A stretch of DNA of 39,668 nt from the NCBI GenBank assembly GCA_031255195.1, contig JAIRSZ010000182.1, forward strand, positions 1 to 39,668. The letters are read 5' to 3'. Position numbers and translations under genes: made by a program. Under the pieces are notes generated by a model. That model made no database searches. It worked only from the letters and a program-made list of their open reading frames with translations, and was not told the DNA's origin. Shown in pieces: positions 25,906 to 34,763 of this stretch (within the stretch, counting starts at the first letter, position 1; every line of letters starts with the position of its first letter). The DNA is from Prevotellaceae bacterium (GTDB lineage Bacteria > Bacteroidota > Bacteroidia > Bacteroidales > UBA932).

Positions 25906-27378
25906 ATGAAACAGAATATTTTTTTGGCATTTGACTTTGGCGCTACCAGCGGACGTTGCTATGCAGGTACGCTGGAGAATGGTAAAGTGCAGATGCAGGA
26001 GCTTATGCGATTTTCCAACGATGTGGTCTTTGCATACAACCACTACTTTTGGGACATGCCGTCAATTTACGCAGAGATGGCCACCGGCTTTACCGCCTGC
26101 GTCAACGCAAAAATCACTCCAACCTCGGTGGGTATTGATACGTGGGGGGTAGACTTTGGGTTCTTCAACCGCATTGGCCACCTGGCCACCTCCGCCTTTG
26201 CCTACCGCGACCCGCACACCAACGGTATGCCCGAAAAGTTCTTTGAACTTATCCCGCGCCGCGAGGTTTACGAGGCAACCGGTATTCAGGTGATGAACAT
26301 CAACTCGCTCTACCAGCTTTTTGCCATAAAGCAAAAAGAGCCGCACCTGTTTAGCGATGTTCGCAAGCTGCTTTTTATACCGGACATTTTGGCCTACACG
26401 CTGACGAAGGAAATGCAAACCGAGTTCACCATTGCCACCACATCGCAGCTCTTCAACCCGCGCACAATGCAGTGGGAAAAAAGGTTTTTCGAGGCAATGG
26501 GAATTCCAGAGGAGCTTATGGCGCCCATAGTGATGCCGGGCAACTCGATGGGCGTAATTAAAGAGCCTACCATCCTGCGAAAGGGAATACCCCCCGTTCC
26601 GGTGATTGCCGTGGGAACGCACGATACCGCCTCGGCTGTGGCTGCTGTGCCTGCGTCGGACAAGAATTTCGCCTACCTGAGCTCCGGCACGTGGTCGCTC
26701 ATGGGAATCGAGGTGAAAGAGCCTATTATAAACGACGAATCGTACAGCCAAAACTTTACAAACGAAGGCGGCATTGGCGGCACTTTCCGGTTTTTGAAAA
26801 ACATCACGGGCATGTGGCTGCTCGAGCGATGCAAGGCCGAGTGGGAAGCGCGCAGCAACAGAAAGTACGAGTACGGCGAGCTGGTGGGCATGGCCAACGC
26901 CGAGCAGCCCTTCCGCTTCCTGATAGACCCCGACGCTCCCGACTTTGCCAACCCTGAGGTCATGACCAAAGCTATTGCCGACTACTGCACAAAGCGGGGA
27001 CAAACGCCGCCCTCCACTGAGGCCGAATTTGTGCGCTGCATTTTCGACAGCTTGGCCATGAAGTACCGCTACACGCTGGACAGGCTCAAAAAATTTTCAC
27101 CTCATCCCATCGAAAAGCTGCATGTGATAGGCGGCGGCGCAAAAAATCCGCTGCTCAACCAGCTTACGGCTAACGCTATCGGGCTGCCCGTAGTGGCAGG
27201 ACCATCGGAGGCTACGGCCATTGGCAACGTCATGGTGCAGGCCATTGCCGCAGGATGCGTAAAGTCGATAGATGAAGCCCGCGCCATAGTCCGCAACTCG
27301 GTGCAGCTTGATGTGTACGAGCCGAAGGATTCCGCCATCTGGAACGACGCTTTTGGAAAGTTCAAAGTCGAAAGCTGA
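25906..27378 (+). CDS. rhaB: Rhamnulokinase (FGGY carbohydrate kinase)
   Basis: RhaB phosphorylates L-rhamnulose at O1 in rhamnose breakdown. The 490-residue protein has the FGGY-kinase N-terminal DFGATSGRCYAG phosphate loop (9-20), SVGIDTWGVDFGF (about 75-87), GTHDTASAVAAVP (about 236-248), SSGTWSLMG and C-terminal HVIGGGAKNPLLNQLTANAIGLPVVAGP. These together are typical of rhamnulokinase rather than of xylulo- or glycerol kinases. The rest of a rhamnose cluster (isomerase, aldolase, regulator) is not in the window. It is divergent from the keto-glycoside locus with a shared 260-bp upstream region; a poor -7 match TACCTTAG lies about 30 bp before the ATG. Confidence 0.92.
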   Translation: MKQNIFLAFDFGATSGRCYAGTLENGKVQMQELMRFSNDVVFAYNHYFWDMPSIYAEMATGFTACVNAKITPTSVGIDTWGVDFGFFNRIGHLATSAFAYRDPHTNGMPEKFFELIPRREVYEATGIQVMNINSLYQLFAIKQKEPHLFSDVRKLLFIPDILAYTLTKEMQTEFTIATTSQLFNPRTMQWEKRFFEAMGIPEELMAPIVMPGNSMGVIKEPTILRKGIPPVPVIAVGTHDTASAVAAVPASDKNFAYLSSGTWSLMGIEVKEPIINDESYSQNFTNEGGIGGTFRFLKNITGMWLLERCKAEWEARSNRKYEYGELVGMANAEQPFRFLIDPDAPDFANPEVMTKAIADYCTKRGQTPPSTEAEFVRCIFDSLAMKYRYTLDRLKKFSPHPIEKLHVIGGGAKNPLLNQLTANAIGLPVVAGPSEATAIGNVMVQAIAAGCVKSIDEARAIVRNSVQLDVYEPKDSAIWNDAFGKFKVES

Positions 27379-27517
27379 GCATCGCCCGATTTTAAGGATT
27401 GCGCACCAGCAAAATGTTTCCGTTTCAACAAACCTTAACTTTTTTTGCAGTACATTCTACATCAACGAATTGCAAAGATTGTTCAAAACTAAGGTGAAGA
27501 CAAATCCGCATAATTGC

Positions 27518-27588
27518 TAATTTTGCACGTCAAAAAATGTTACCAAACGACAAACCCTGCATTGCCATTACATCTGCAATGCGCAGGG
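27518..27588 (+). promoter_or_regulatory. parE leader: -7 element and GC-rich hairpin
   Basis: TAATTTTG (27518-27525) matches the -7 consensus, without an evident -33 element at normal spacing. About 30 bp further a hairpin forms from CCCTGCATTGC (27555-27565) and GCAATGCGCAGGG (27576-27588) with a 2-nt bulge, followed by CTTTT. It sits in the 5' leader of parE and could attenuate it, or terminate a transcript from upstream. Confidence 0.5.
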
Positions 27589-27616
27589 CTTTTGATGATT
27601 AAATTGTAGCAAAACC

Positions 27617-29494
27617 ATGATGGATTCAGCAGCGCTCGCAAACTATAGCGACGACAACGTTATAACCCTCGATTGGCAGGAGCACATCCGGCGCAGGCCG
27701 GGCATGTACGTCGGCAAGCTGGGCGACGGCGCCTCGCCCGACGACGGCATATATATTCTACTCAAAGAGGTGATAGACAACTCCGTCGACGAGTACGCTA
27801 TGGGCTTTGGAAAGCGCATTGACATTACCATTGACGAGAACGGCGCGGTGAGCGTGCGCGACTTCGGCCGCGGTATTCCCCTGGGAAAGGTAATTGACGT
27901 GTCCAGCAAAATGAACACCGGCGCAAAGTACGACAGCAAGGCGTTCAAAAAATCGGTGGGACTCAACGGCGTGGGCATCAAGGCAGTGAACGCGCTTTCG
28001 TCCCAATTTGAAGTCCGCTCCTTTCGCGAGGGTAAAATGGCCGGAGGACATTGGTGCAAGGGCGTGATGCACACCGAGCATAAGCTTGCGCCAAGCACAG
28101 AGCCAAACGGCACCATGACCTCGTTTGTCCCCGACGACGAGCTGTTTGGCGCTTTCAAGTTCAACGCAGAGTACGTGGAAACCATGCTGCGCAACTACAC
28201 GTACCTCAACGCAGGCCTCGTTATTTCGCTGAACGGAGTGGAGTTTGTTTCGCAAAACGGGTTGCTCGACCTGCTCAACGAAAACCTCGGCGAAAGCCCG
28301 CTGTACGCCCCCATCCACCTCAAGGGCAACGACATCGAAATTGCCCTTACGCACGGTACGGACTACGGCGAAACCCACTTCTCATTCGTCAACGGGCAGC
28401 ACACCACGCAGGGTGGCACGCACCTCGCCGCATTTCGCGAGGCGATTGTGCGCACCATCAAAGATTTTTTCAAAAAAGATTTTGACCCGTCCGATGTGCG
28501 CTCGTCTGTGGTGGCGGCCGTCAGCGTAAAAGTCGAAGAGCCTGTGTTCGAGAGCCAAACCAAAACCAAACTTGGCTCGCGCGACATGACGCCGGGCGGC
28601 ATAACGGTGCGAAACTTCGTGCTCGATTTTGTGCAGGAAACGCTCAACAATTTTCTGCACAAGCATCAGGAGATTGCCGATGCAATGCTCAAAAAAATTG
28701 TGGAAAATGAGAAAGACCGCAAGGCGATTTCGGGCATCCAAAAGTTGGCGCGCGAGCGCGCAAAAAAAGCCAACCTCCACAACCGCAAGCTGCGCGACTG
28801 TCGCATACACTACACCGACAGCAAAAATGAAGCCTCCGAAAAGTCAACGCTCTTCATCACCGAGGGCGACTCGGCAAGCGGCTCCATCACCAAAAGCCGC
28901 AACGTGAATACCCAAGCCGTATTCAGCCTCAGAGGAAAACCCCTCAACTGCTTTGGAATGACAAAAAAGGTGGTGTACCAAAACGAGGAATTCAACCTGC
29001 TACAGGCCGCGCTGGACATAGAGGAAAGCCTCGACGGGCTGCGCTACAACAAGGTGGTCATCGCCACCGACGCCGACGTGGACGGTATGCACATACGCCT
29101 GCTGCTCATTACGTTTTTTCTGCAATTTTTCCCCGACCTCATTCGGCAAAACCACCTCTACATTCTGCAAACGCCGCTGTTTCGTGTGCGCAATAAGAAG
29201 GAAACTATCTACTGCTACAGCGAGGAGGAAAAGAATAAGGCCATCAAAAAGCTGGGGGCAAAGCCGGAGATTACCCGCTTCAAAGGGCTTGGCGAAATCT
29301 CGCCCGACGAGTTCTCCGGTTTTATTGGCGACGAGCGGATACGCTTAGACCCCGTGCGCCTCACAAAAGACGACGTGGTGCACGACCTGCTGGAGTTCTA
29401 CATGGGCAAAAATACGCAAGACCGGCAGCTGTTCATTATCGATAACCTGCGGCAGGAGGAGGCGCTGGAGGCCGAAATATCGGATGTCGCGTAA
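27617..29494 (+). CDS. parE: DNA topoisomerase IV subunit B
   Basis: This is the ATPase subunit of a type IIA topoisomerase that decatenates and relaxes DNA. The 625-residue protein has the GHKL ATP-binding elements [13 protein letters not shown] (about 51-63), RDFGRGIP and [14 protein letters not shown]. The transducer domain follows, then a TOPRIM domain with [11 protein letters not shown] (about 412-422) and [13 protein letters not shown] (about 484-496). Its length without the gyrase B insert and its neighbour parC favour topoisomerase IV over gyrase. The ATG at 27617 is followed by a second ATG; either could be used. A strong terminator follows the gene, separating it from the nitroreductase and parC. 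Confidence 0.93.
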   Translation: MMDSAALANYSDDNVITLDWQEHIRRRPGMYVGKLGDGASPDDGIYILLKEVIDNSVDEYAMGFGKRIDITIDENGAVSVRDFGRGIPLGKVIDVSSKMNTGAKYDSKAFKKSVGLNGVGIKAVNALSSQFEVRSFREGKMAGGHWCKGVMHTEHKLAPSTEPNGTMTSFVPDDELFGAFKFNAEYVETMLRNYTYLNAGLVISLNGVEFVSQNGLLDLLNENLGESPLYAPIHLKGNDIEIALTHGTDYGETHFSFVNGQHTTQGGTHLAAFREAIVRTIKDFFKKDFDPSDVRSSVVAAVSVKVEEPVFESQTKTKLGSRDMTPGGITVRNFVLDFVQETLNNFLHKHQEIADAMLKKIVENEKDRKAISGIQKLARERAKKANLHNRKLRDCRIHYTDSKNEASEKSTLFITEGDSASGSITKSRNVNTQAVFSLRGKPLNCFGMTKKVVYQNEEFNLLQAALDIEESLDGLRYNKVVIATDADVDGMHIRLLLITFFLQFFPDLIRQNHLYILQTPLFRVRNKKETIYCYSEEEKNKAIKKLGAKPEITRFKGLGEISPDEFSGFIGDERIRLDPVRLTKDDVVHDLLEFYMGKNTQDRQLFIIDNLRQEEALEAEISDVA

Positions 29495-29498
29495 AGAT

Positions 29499-29555
29499 AT
29501 TGCAGCCTGTAAAATACAGGCTGCAATTTTTCAATTTTTCAATTTTTCAATTTTC
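29499..29555 (+). terminator. Intrinsic terminator of parE with tandem AATTTTTC repeats
   Basis: A perfect 13-bp stem ATTGCAGCCTGTA / TACAGGCTGCAAT (29499-29511, 29515-29527) with an AAA loop runs straight into a T tract. That tract is itself an 8-bp tandem repeat (AATTTTTC at 29525-29532, 29533-29540, 29541-29548 and a partial fourth copy). Confidence 0.9.
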
Positions 29556-29574
29556 TAAAATCTAAATTCGCATC

Positions 29575-30204
29575 ATGAAAAAATTTAACATCTACCAAAT
29601 TTCAACGCTCGTGTTGGGCGCAGCATTTATCGTTTTGGCATACACCAAAACATCATCCGAAAAAGAAGCTATGGGAACAAGTAAAAAAGAGGCGGTGATT
29701 GAGAATATTCATAGCCGCAAGAGCGTGCGCAAGTACGTTGTAGACCGTCCGGTGAGCAAGGAGGATTTGCGCACCTTAGTTAAGGCAGGCATGGCTGCGC
29801 CGAGCGCAAAGAACGTGCAGCCGTGGGCATTTGTGGCGCTCTCGGAGCGCGCCACGCTCGACAGGCTTGCCGACGAGCTGCCTTACGCAAAGATGCTCAA
29901 GTCTGCTCCGTCCGCCATTGTTGTGTGCGGACGTTTGGACAAGGACGCAAGCGGAGACTTCTGGCCGCTGGACTGCTCGGCCGCAACGCAAAACATACTG
30001 CTCGCCGCCGAAGCTATGGGGCTGGGCGCAGTGTGGACTGCCGCTTACCCCTACAAGGACAGAATGGAGGCTGTGGTTGCAGCGGTTGACCTGCCGCCGC
30101 ACATTGTTCCGCTATGCGTAATTCCGGTAGGATACCCCGGCGGCAACGAAACTCCAAAAGATAAGTGGAAGGAGGAAAATTTGAAGTGGGAAAAGTGGGA
30201 TTAA
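29575..30204 (+). CDS. Nitroreductase family protein with N-terminal membrane anchor
   Basis: This 209-residue FMN-dependent nitroreductase-fold protein has SRKSVRKYVVDRPVSKEDL (about 47-65) and AAPSAKNVQPWAFV (about 74-87) for FMN phosphate and ring contacts. LAAEAMGLGAVWTAAYP near 142-158 is the usual glycine-rich helix, and VIPVGYPGG follows near the C-terminus. Unusually, the fold is preceded by a hydrophobic segment (about residues 8-24, STLVLGAAFIVLAYT) that looks like an uncleaved membrane anchor. It may therefore be held in the inner membrane with the enzyme domain outside. Substrate unknown. It lies between parE and parC on the same strand but follows a strong terminator. Confidence 0.9.
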   Translation: MKKFNIYQISTLVLGAAFIVLAYTKTSSEKEAMGTSKKEAVIENIHSRKSVRKYVVDRPVSKEDLRTLVKAGMAAPSAKNVQPWAFVALSERATLDRLADELPYAKMLKSAPSAIVVCGRLDKDASGDFWPLDCSAATQNILLAAEAMGLGAVWTAAYPYKDRMEAVVAAVDLPPHIVPLCVIPVGYPGGNETPKDKWKEENLKWEKWD

Positions 30205-30300
30205 CGCTCTGAATACCGGCAGTCCCAAACAACGCTTACTTAAAACAACGCGCTTTGCAACCACAAGTAAAGCCTTCGAGAGCGAATAAACATTTGAAGC

Positions 30301-33000
30301 ATGTCAGCAGATAATACAGATAATATCAACGAACAGGAAGATCAGGAGCAGGAAGAAGAAGCCGTGCAGAGCTCCGACAGCAAAGACCATGAGCGCTTTG
30401 CCAAGCTTACCGGCATAGACGAGAGCAAAAAGTTTCGCCTTACGGGCATGTACAAGGATTGGTTTTTGGACTACGCCTCTTACGTGATTCTGGAGCGTGC
30501 CGTGCCACACCTCAACGACGGTCTAAAACCCGTGCAGCGGCGCATACTGCACGTCATGAAGGAGGTAGACGACGGGCGGTTCAACAAGGTGGCCAACGTC
30601 ATTGGGCTTACCATGCTCTACCACCCCCACGGCGACGCCTCCATTGGCGATGCGCTGGTGCAGCTGGGACAAAAGGACATGCTCGTTGAAACGCAGGGCA
30701 ATTGGGGCAATATCTTCACCGGCGACAGCGCAGCCGCACCGCGTTACATCGAGGCAAGGCTTTCGCGCTTTGCGCTCGACGTTGCTTTCAACGGCAAGAC
30801 AACCAAGTGGATGGCTTCCTACGACGGGCGTAAGCAGGAACCTGTAACGCTGCCCATGAAGTTTCCGCTTCTGCTGGCGCAGGGTGTAGAGGGTATTGCG
30901 GTAGGTTTAGCCTCAAAAATTCTTCCACACAACTTCAACGAGCTGATAGACGCGGCTATTGCCTGCCTCAACGGAAAAAGTTTTGAAATTTTTCCCGACT
31001 TTCCCACGGGGGGTATGGCCGACGTGTCGCGGTACAACGACGGGCTGCGCGGCGGTGCAGTGAAGGTGCGCGCGCGCATCGTCAAGCGTGACAGCAAAAC
31101 GCTTGCCATTGTTGACGTTCCCTTCGGAAAAACGAGCGTCACGCTCATCGAAAGCATCCTCAAGGCTAACGAGCGGGGCAAAATCAAGGTGCGCAAGGTG
31201 GACGACAACACCGCCGCCGAAGTAGAAATTTTGGTGCACCTGCACAACGACGTCTCGGCCGACAAAACCATTGATGCGCTCTACGCCTTTACCGACTGCG
31301 AAGTTTCCATATCGCCCAACGCCTGCGTCATCGTTGATGAAAAACCCGTATTTATTGGCGTAAGCGAAATACTGCGCAACAACGTGGAGCGCACCAAATT
31401 CCTGCTGCAACAGGAGCTGCAAATACGCATGAGCGAGCTGGAGGCGGATTGGCACTACTCGTCGCTCGAAAAAATATTCTTTGAGCAGCGCATCTACAAG
31501 GAGCTGGAAAAGGACAGCGCAACGTGGGAGGCGCAGCTAAAGGCTATTGAGGCGGCGTTGAACAAGTTCCGCAAGCTGCTCAAACGCGACATTTCGCCGG
31601 ACGACGTTATCAGGCTTTGCGAAAAACCGGTGCGCAAAATCTCCAAGTTCGACATCAAAGCTGCCGACGAGCACATCAAGTCGGTGGAGGCGGAAATGGA
31701 GGAGGTGAAAAACCACCTCGCCAACATAGTGAGCTACGCTATTGCCTACTTTAGGCAGATACAGAAGAAGTACGGCAAGGGGCGCACCCGAAAAACGCAG
31801 CTCGGCAGCTTCGAGGTCATAGAAGCCACGCAGGTGGCCGTTGCCAACGCCAAGCTTTACGCCAACAAAAAGGAAGGATTTGTGGGCATGGACTTGAAGC
31901 GCGACGAGCTGGCGGAGTTCGTGGGCGAGTGCTCGGACATCGACGACGTAATTGTTTTCCTCAAGAACGGCAAGTACGTGGTGTCTAAGGTTACCGACAA
32001 ATCCTTCTTCGGCAAGGACATTCTGCACGTGGGCGTTTTCAAGAAAAACGATGTGCGCACCGTATACAACGTGGCCTACCGCGACGGTCGCGCGGGTCCC
32101 ATCATGTATAAACGCTTCTCGGTAACCGGCGTTATTCGCGACAAGGAGTACGACATGACCAAGGGCGAGGAGGGGTCGGAAATCCTCTGGTTTTCGGCCA
32201 ACCGCAACGGCGAAGCCGAAAAGCTGCGCATATACCTCAAGCCGCGTCCCCGCCTGCGCAACCTCATCCTCGACCTCGACTTTAGCCAGATAGACATTAA
32301 GGGGCGGCAGTCGCATGGCAACATTTTCACCCGCTACGCCATCCACAAAATTCAGCTCAAGGAGAAGGGCGTGTCAACGCTAGGCGGGCAAAAAACGTGG
32401 TTTGATCCGGTCAGCAAGCGGCTGAACACGGAGGAGCGCGGCATTTGGCTGGGCGAATTTTTTGAGGGCGACAAGCTCCTCGCCATGACCAAATCGGGGA
32501 CATTCTACACCACCAACTTCGACCTCGTAAACCACTACGACGAGGATTTGGGCTACATCAAAAAGTTCGACCCGCACCAAATCTTTACCGTAGCCTACTT
32601 CGACGCCGACCAGAAGTTGTACTACGTGAAGCGTTTCACGCTGGAAACCTCCATAAATTCGCAGAGCTTTATAGACGAAGATAACAAGGATTCGCACCTG
32701 GTGGCGCTCAGCATCGACGAATTTCCACAGCTGGAGGTCATCTTTGGCGGAAAGCACGCCAAGCGCGAGCCTGAATACATCGACGTGGAGAATTTTATCG
32801 GGGTAAAAAGTTTCCGCGCCAAAGGGAAACGTCTCACCACCTTTGAGGTGAAAAAAATACAGTTCGTAGAGCCGCTCGTAAGGCAGCCGGAAACAGAGCC
32901 GGAGCCGGAGGTTGACGATAGCGACGGCAGCGATTTTGACGAAGATATTTCGGCAGACAGCGCCGACGGTAGCAAGGCCGTGCAGGGCGATTTATTTTAG
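30301..33000 (+). CDS. parC: DNA topoisomerase IV subunit A
   Basis: This is the DNA-breaking and rejoining subunit that partners ParE. The 899-residue protein has an acidic N-terminal extension (about 1-35, Glu/Asp-rich). The winged-helix domain follows with LNDGLKPVQRRILH (about 76-89), YHPHGDASIGDAL, and the catalytic Tyr149 in AAAPRYIE. After the coiled-coil gate comes a C-terminal beta-pinwheel from about residue 510. The chain ends in an acidic tail (EPEPEVDDSDGSDFDEDIS). In the quinolone-determining segment the usual serine of GyrA/ParC is alanine (HPHGDASIGD). The hemerythrin-like gene starts 12 bp after the stop, suggesting read-through transcription. Confidence 0.95.
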   Translation: MSADNTDNINEQEDQEQEEEAVQSSDSKDHERFAKLTGIDESKKFRLTGMYKDWFLDYASYVILERAVPHLNDGLKPVQRRILHVMKEVDDGRFNKVANVIGLTMLYHPHGDASIGDALVQLGQKDMLVETQGNWGNIFTGDSAAAPRYIEARLSRFALDVAFNGKTTKWMASYDGRKQEPVTLPMKFPLLLAQGVEGIAVGLASKILPHNFNELIDAAIACLNGKSFEIFPDFPTGGMADVSRYNDGLRGGAVKVRARIVKRDSKTLAIVDVPFGKTSVTLIESILKANERGKIKVRKVDDNTAAEVEILVHLHNDVSADKTIDALYAFTDCEVSISPNACVIVDEKPVFIGVSEILRNNVERTKFLLQQELQIRMSELEADWHYSSLEKIFFEQRIYKELEKDSATWEAQLKAIEAALNKFRKLLKRDISPDDVIRLCEKPVRKISKFDIKAADEHIKSVEAEMEEVKNHLANIVSYAIAYFRQIQKKYGKGRTRKTQLGSFEVIEATQVAVANAKLYANKKEGFVGMDLKRDELAEFVGECSDIDDVIVFLKNGKYVVSKVTDKSFFGKDILHVGVFKKNDVRTVYNVAYRDGRAGPIMYKRFSVTGVIRDKEYDMTKGEEGSEILWFSANRNGEAEKLRIYLKPRPRLRNLILDLDFSQIDIKGRQSHGNIFTRYAIHKIQLKEKGVSTLGGQKTWFDPVSKRLNTEERGIWLGEFFEGDKLLAMTKSGTFYTTNFDLVNHYDEDLGYIKKFDPHQIFTVAYFDADQKLYYVKRFTLETSINSQSFIDEDNKDSHLVALSIDEFPQLEVIFGGKHAKREPEYIDVENFIGVKSFRAKGKRLTTFEVKKIQFVEPLVRQPETEPEPEVDDSDGSDFDEDISADSADGSKAVQGDLF

Positions 33001-33012
33001 ACCAAAAGCATC

Positions 33013-33729
33013 ATGATACTCATCACATCCGACATCAAGCTTGCCGATGCAATCCACAGCAACTACCTGCTCATACCGGTGGTTACGCGGTTTGGCATCA
33101 GGCTGGGCTTTGGCGACAAAACGGTAAAGACAGTGTGCGAGGAGCACGGCGTGGACGTGGAGTTTTTCACCACCATCCTCAACGTGTTTAGCCACGAAAG
33201 CTACTTCCCGCAGGAGCGCCTGCTCCGCTTTGACGTAATTCAGCTGGTAGGATACCTCAAAAAAACGCACAGCTACTACCGCGCCGTTCTCATCCCCATG
33301 CTGGACAAGAACATGGAGACATTCGTCCAGAGCGCCTCCAAGTCAAGCGAGTCGGAGGTGCTGCTCATCAAAAACTTTTTTGCGCAGTACAAGGCCGAGC
33401 TGATGGCTCACCTGAAGCGCGAAGAAACCATCACCTTTCCGTACATTGCAGAGCTGGTGAAAAAGGGAAACACAAGGCAGCTCCACGAAAAATACTCTAT
33501 GAAGGTATTTGAATCGGAGCACGACAACGTGGACGAAAAGCTCTACGACCTGAAAAATATTTTGATAAAATACTTGCAGGGCGACTACAACGAAGGAGCA
33601 CGCAACACGCTAATATTTAACATATTCAGGCTCGAAAAAGATTTGAAGGATCACACCCGCATAGAGGATAAAATCTTGACGCCTATGGTAAAACAAATGG
33701 AGCAAGCGCTCTTTGAAAGCAATGCTTAG
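33013..33729 (+). CDS. Hemerythrin-domain protein, RIC/ScdA-like
   Basis: This 238-residue protein resembles the RIC (YtfE/ScdA) family that helps repair iron-sulfur clusters after nitrosative or oxidative stress. The first 60 residues look like the ScdA N-terminal (DUF542) domain, but the paired cysteines normally in that domain are absent (RLGFGD in their place). The rest is a four-helix hemerythrin-like bundle with candidate di-iron ligands His86, His133, Glu137, His170, His214 and Glu218. It lies 12 bp after parC and overlaps the LuxR-type regulator by eight bases, so the two are likely translated together. Function by family is plausible but unproven. Confidence 0.78.
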   Translation: MILITSDIKLADAIHSNYLLIPVVTRFGIRLGFGDKTVKTVCEEHGVDVEFFTTILNVFSHESYFPQERLLRFDVIQLVGYLKKTHSYYRAVLIPMLDKNMETFVQSASKSSESEVLLIKNFFAQYKAELMAHLKREETITFPYIAELVKKGNTRQLHEKYSMKVFESEHDNVDEKLYDLKNILIKYLQGDYNEGARNTLIFNIFRLEKDLKDHTRIEDKILTPMVKQMEQALFESNA

Positions 33730-34297
33730 CAAGCAGAACATAGCCATCATTTCGGGCGACTTTCTATCGGGATACGGGTTGAAGTCGCTGCTCTGCGAGT
33801 ACTTTAACCCGGCGGAGGTCAGCGTATTTGCCACCTTTAGCGAGTACCACGCCCGCCGGAGCGTCTACCAGCTGTTAGCGCTTTCGGCCGTCGACTACCT
33901 GGCGCACGCCGACCACCTCTCGGACAAGAGCACGATAGTAATCGTAGCCGCCGCACCACAGCCAGCCCCGCAAGGGCTGGTGTCACGACTCTACACGCTT
34001 TGCAGCGAGCAGAAGACAGTAGAGCAGCTGCAAAGCATCCTAACGAACTTTGCCACACCGCAGTCCGCCGAGGTTGCCAGGAACGAGCTGAGCGAGCGCG
34101 AGCGCGAGGTGCTGACCAAAGTTGCGCTGGGCGCCATCAACAAAGAAATTGCCGACAGCCTCAACATTAGCCTCAACACAGTCATCACTCATCGTAAAAA
34201 CATTACGGCTAAACTTGGCATCAAAACTATCTCTGGACTAACTGTTTACGCAATTATTAACGGTATTATCTCCAGCAAAGACCTCCCCACGCAGTAG
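33722..34297 (+). CDS. LuxR-type transcriptional regulator
   Basis: This 191-residue regulator has a C-terminal GerE/LuxR helix-turn-helix (LSEREREVLTKVALG, then NKEIADSLNISLNTVITHRKN, about residues 123-162). The N-terminal half is receiver-like in length (IAIISGDFLSGYGLKSLL) but I cannot see the aspartate pocket of a phospho-receiver, so it may be a pseudo-receiver. The ATG at 33722 overlaps the last eight bases of the hemerythrin-like gene and is preferred to an in-frame TTG at 33713. The pairing suggests control of a stress response linked to the upstream protein. Confidence 0.85.
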   Translation: MLSKQNIAIISGDFLSGYGLKSLLCEYFNPAEVSVFATFSEYHARRSVYQLLALSAVDYLAHADHLSDKSTIVIVAAAPQPAPQGLVSRLYTLCSEQKTVEQLQSILTNFATPQSAEVARNELSEREREVLTKVALGAINKEIADSLNISLNTVITHRKNITAKLGIKTISGLTVYAIINGIISSKDLPTQ

Positions 34298-34343
34298 CGA
34301 AAAATACCAACAAATGGGGATTGCGCAGCGCTTTTATTCGATG

Positions 34344-34438
34344 TATCTTTGCACCGTAACAAAAGTTGGTTTTTCGCCATTCCGACGGTTTGGTTACTCC
34401 AAAAAAATCTCCGTAATCATAGCGACGGGGATTTTTTT
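34344..34438 (+). ncRNA. Short transcription unit: promoter, structured core, terminator
   Basis: TATCTTTG (34344-34351), with a TTG 20 bp upstream at 34321-34323, is a full promoter match. About 55 bp later comes a terminator: stem ATCTCCG (34407-34413) / CGGGGAT (34426-34432) including a G:U pair, then T7. Between them GTAAC (34356-34360) pairs with GTTAC (34393-34397). The unit would make an RNA of about 80 nt. The open frames crossing it on both strands have no recognisable domain. Confidence 0.5.
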
Positions 34439-34488
34439 GTTGCATATACAACGCAAGCCTAAAGTTACGGTACTTGAGAGGTGTTATT

Positions 34489-34662
34489 GGGCTACCATAC
34501 GTTTTCCTGACTTTGATACTTGGGTGTCGCAAGGCGTTTTTTAACGTTGAGAATCGCCCATTCGCCATATTTTTTTATCTTGATTTCCAAATACTCAATT
34601 CTAATGAGGTTAAATTCATTTTGGGTGTCGCATTGTCAAAGTCAGGGGCTACCATACGTTTT
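34489..34662. repeat. Mosaic of direct and inverted short repeats
   Basis: GGGCTACCATACGTTTT occurs twice as a 17-bp direct repeat (34489-34505, 34646-34662). TTGGGTGTCGCA occurs twice (34520-34531, 34621-34632). CTGACTTTGA (34507-34516) is inverted as TCAAAGTCAG (34636-34645). The order is A-b-C then C-b'-A. No gene is supported here; the region lies beside the acquired ATPase-nuclease module. Confidence 0.7.
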
Positions 34663-34763
34663 TTCTGTGGAATACTGCACGGCAAAAATATGGGTTGAGA
34701 TTCCTCGCGGAAACCACCTCTGAGTTTTAATGGAGAAAACTTTGGAAAAAGCGCACGAGGTTT

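Noticed and set aside
34266-34568. 100-codon minus-strand frame over the small transcription unit
   Set aside because: It runs antisense through a complete promoter and terminator and into the repeat mosaic, so a non-coding explanation is better.
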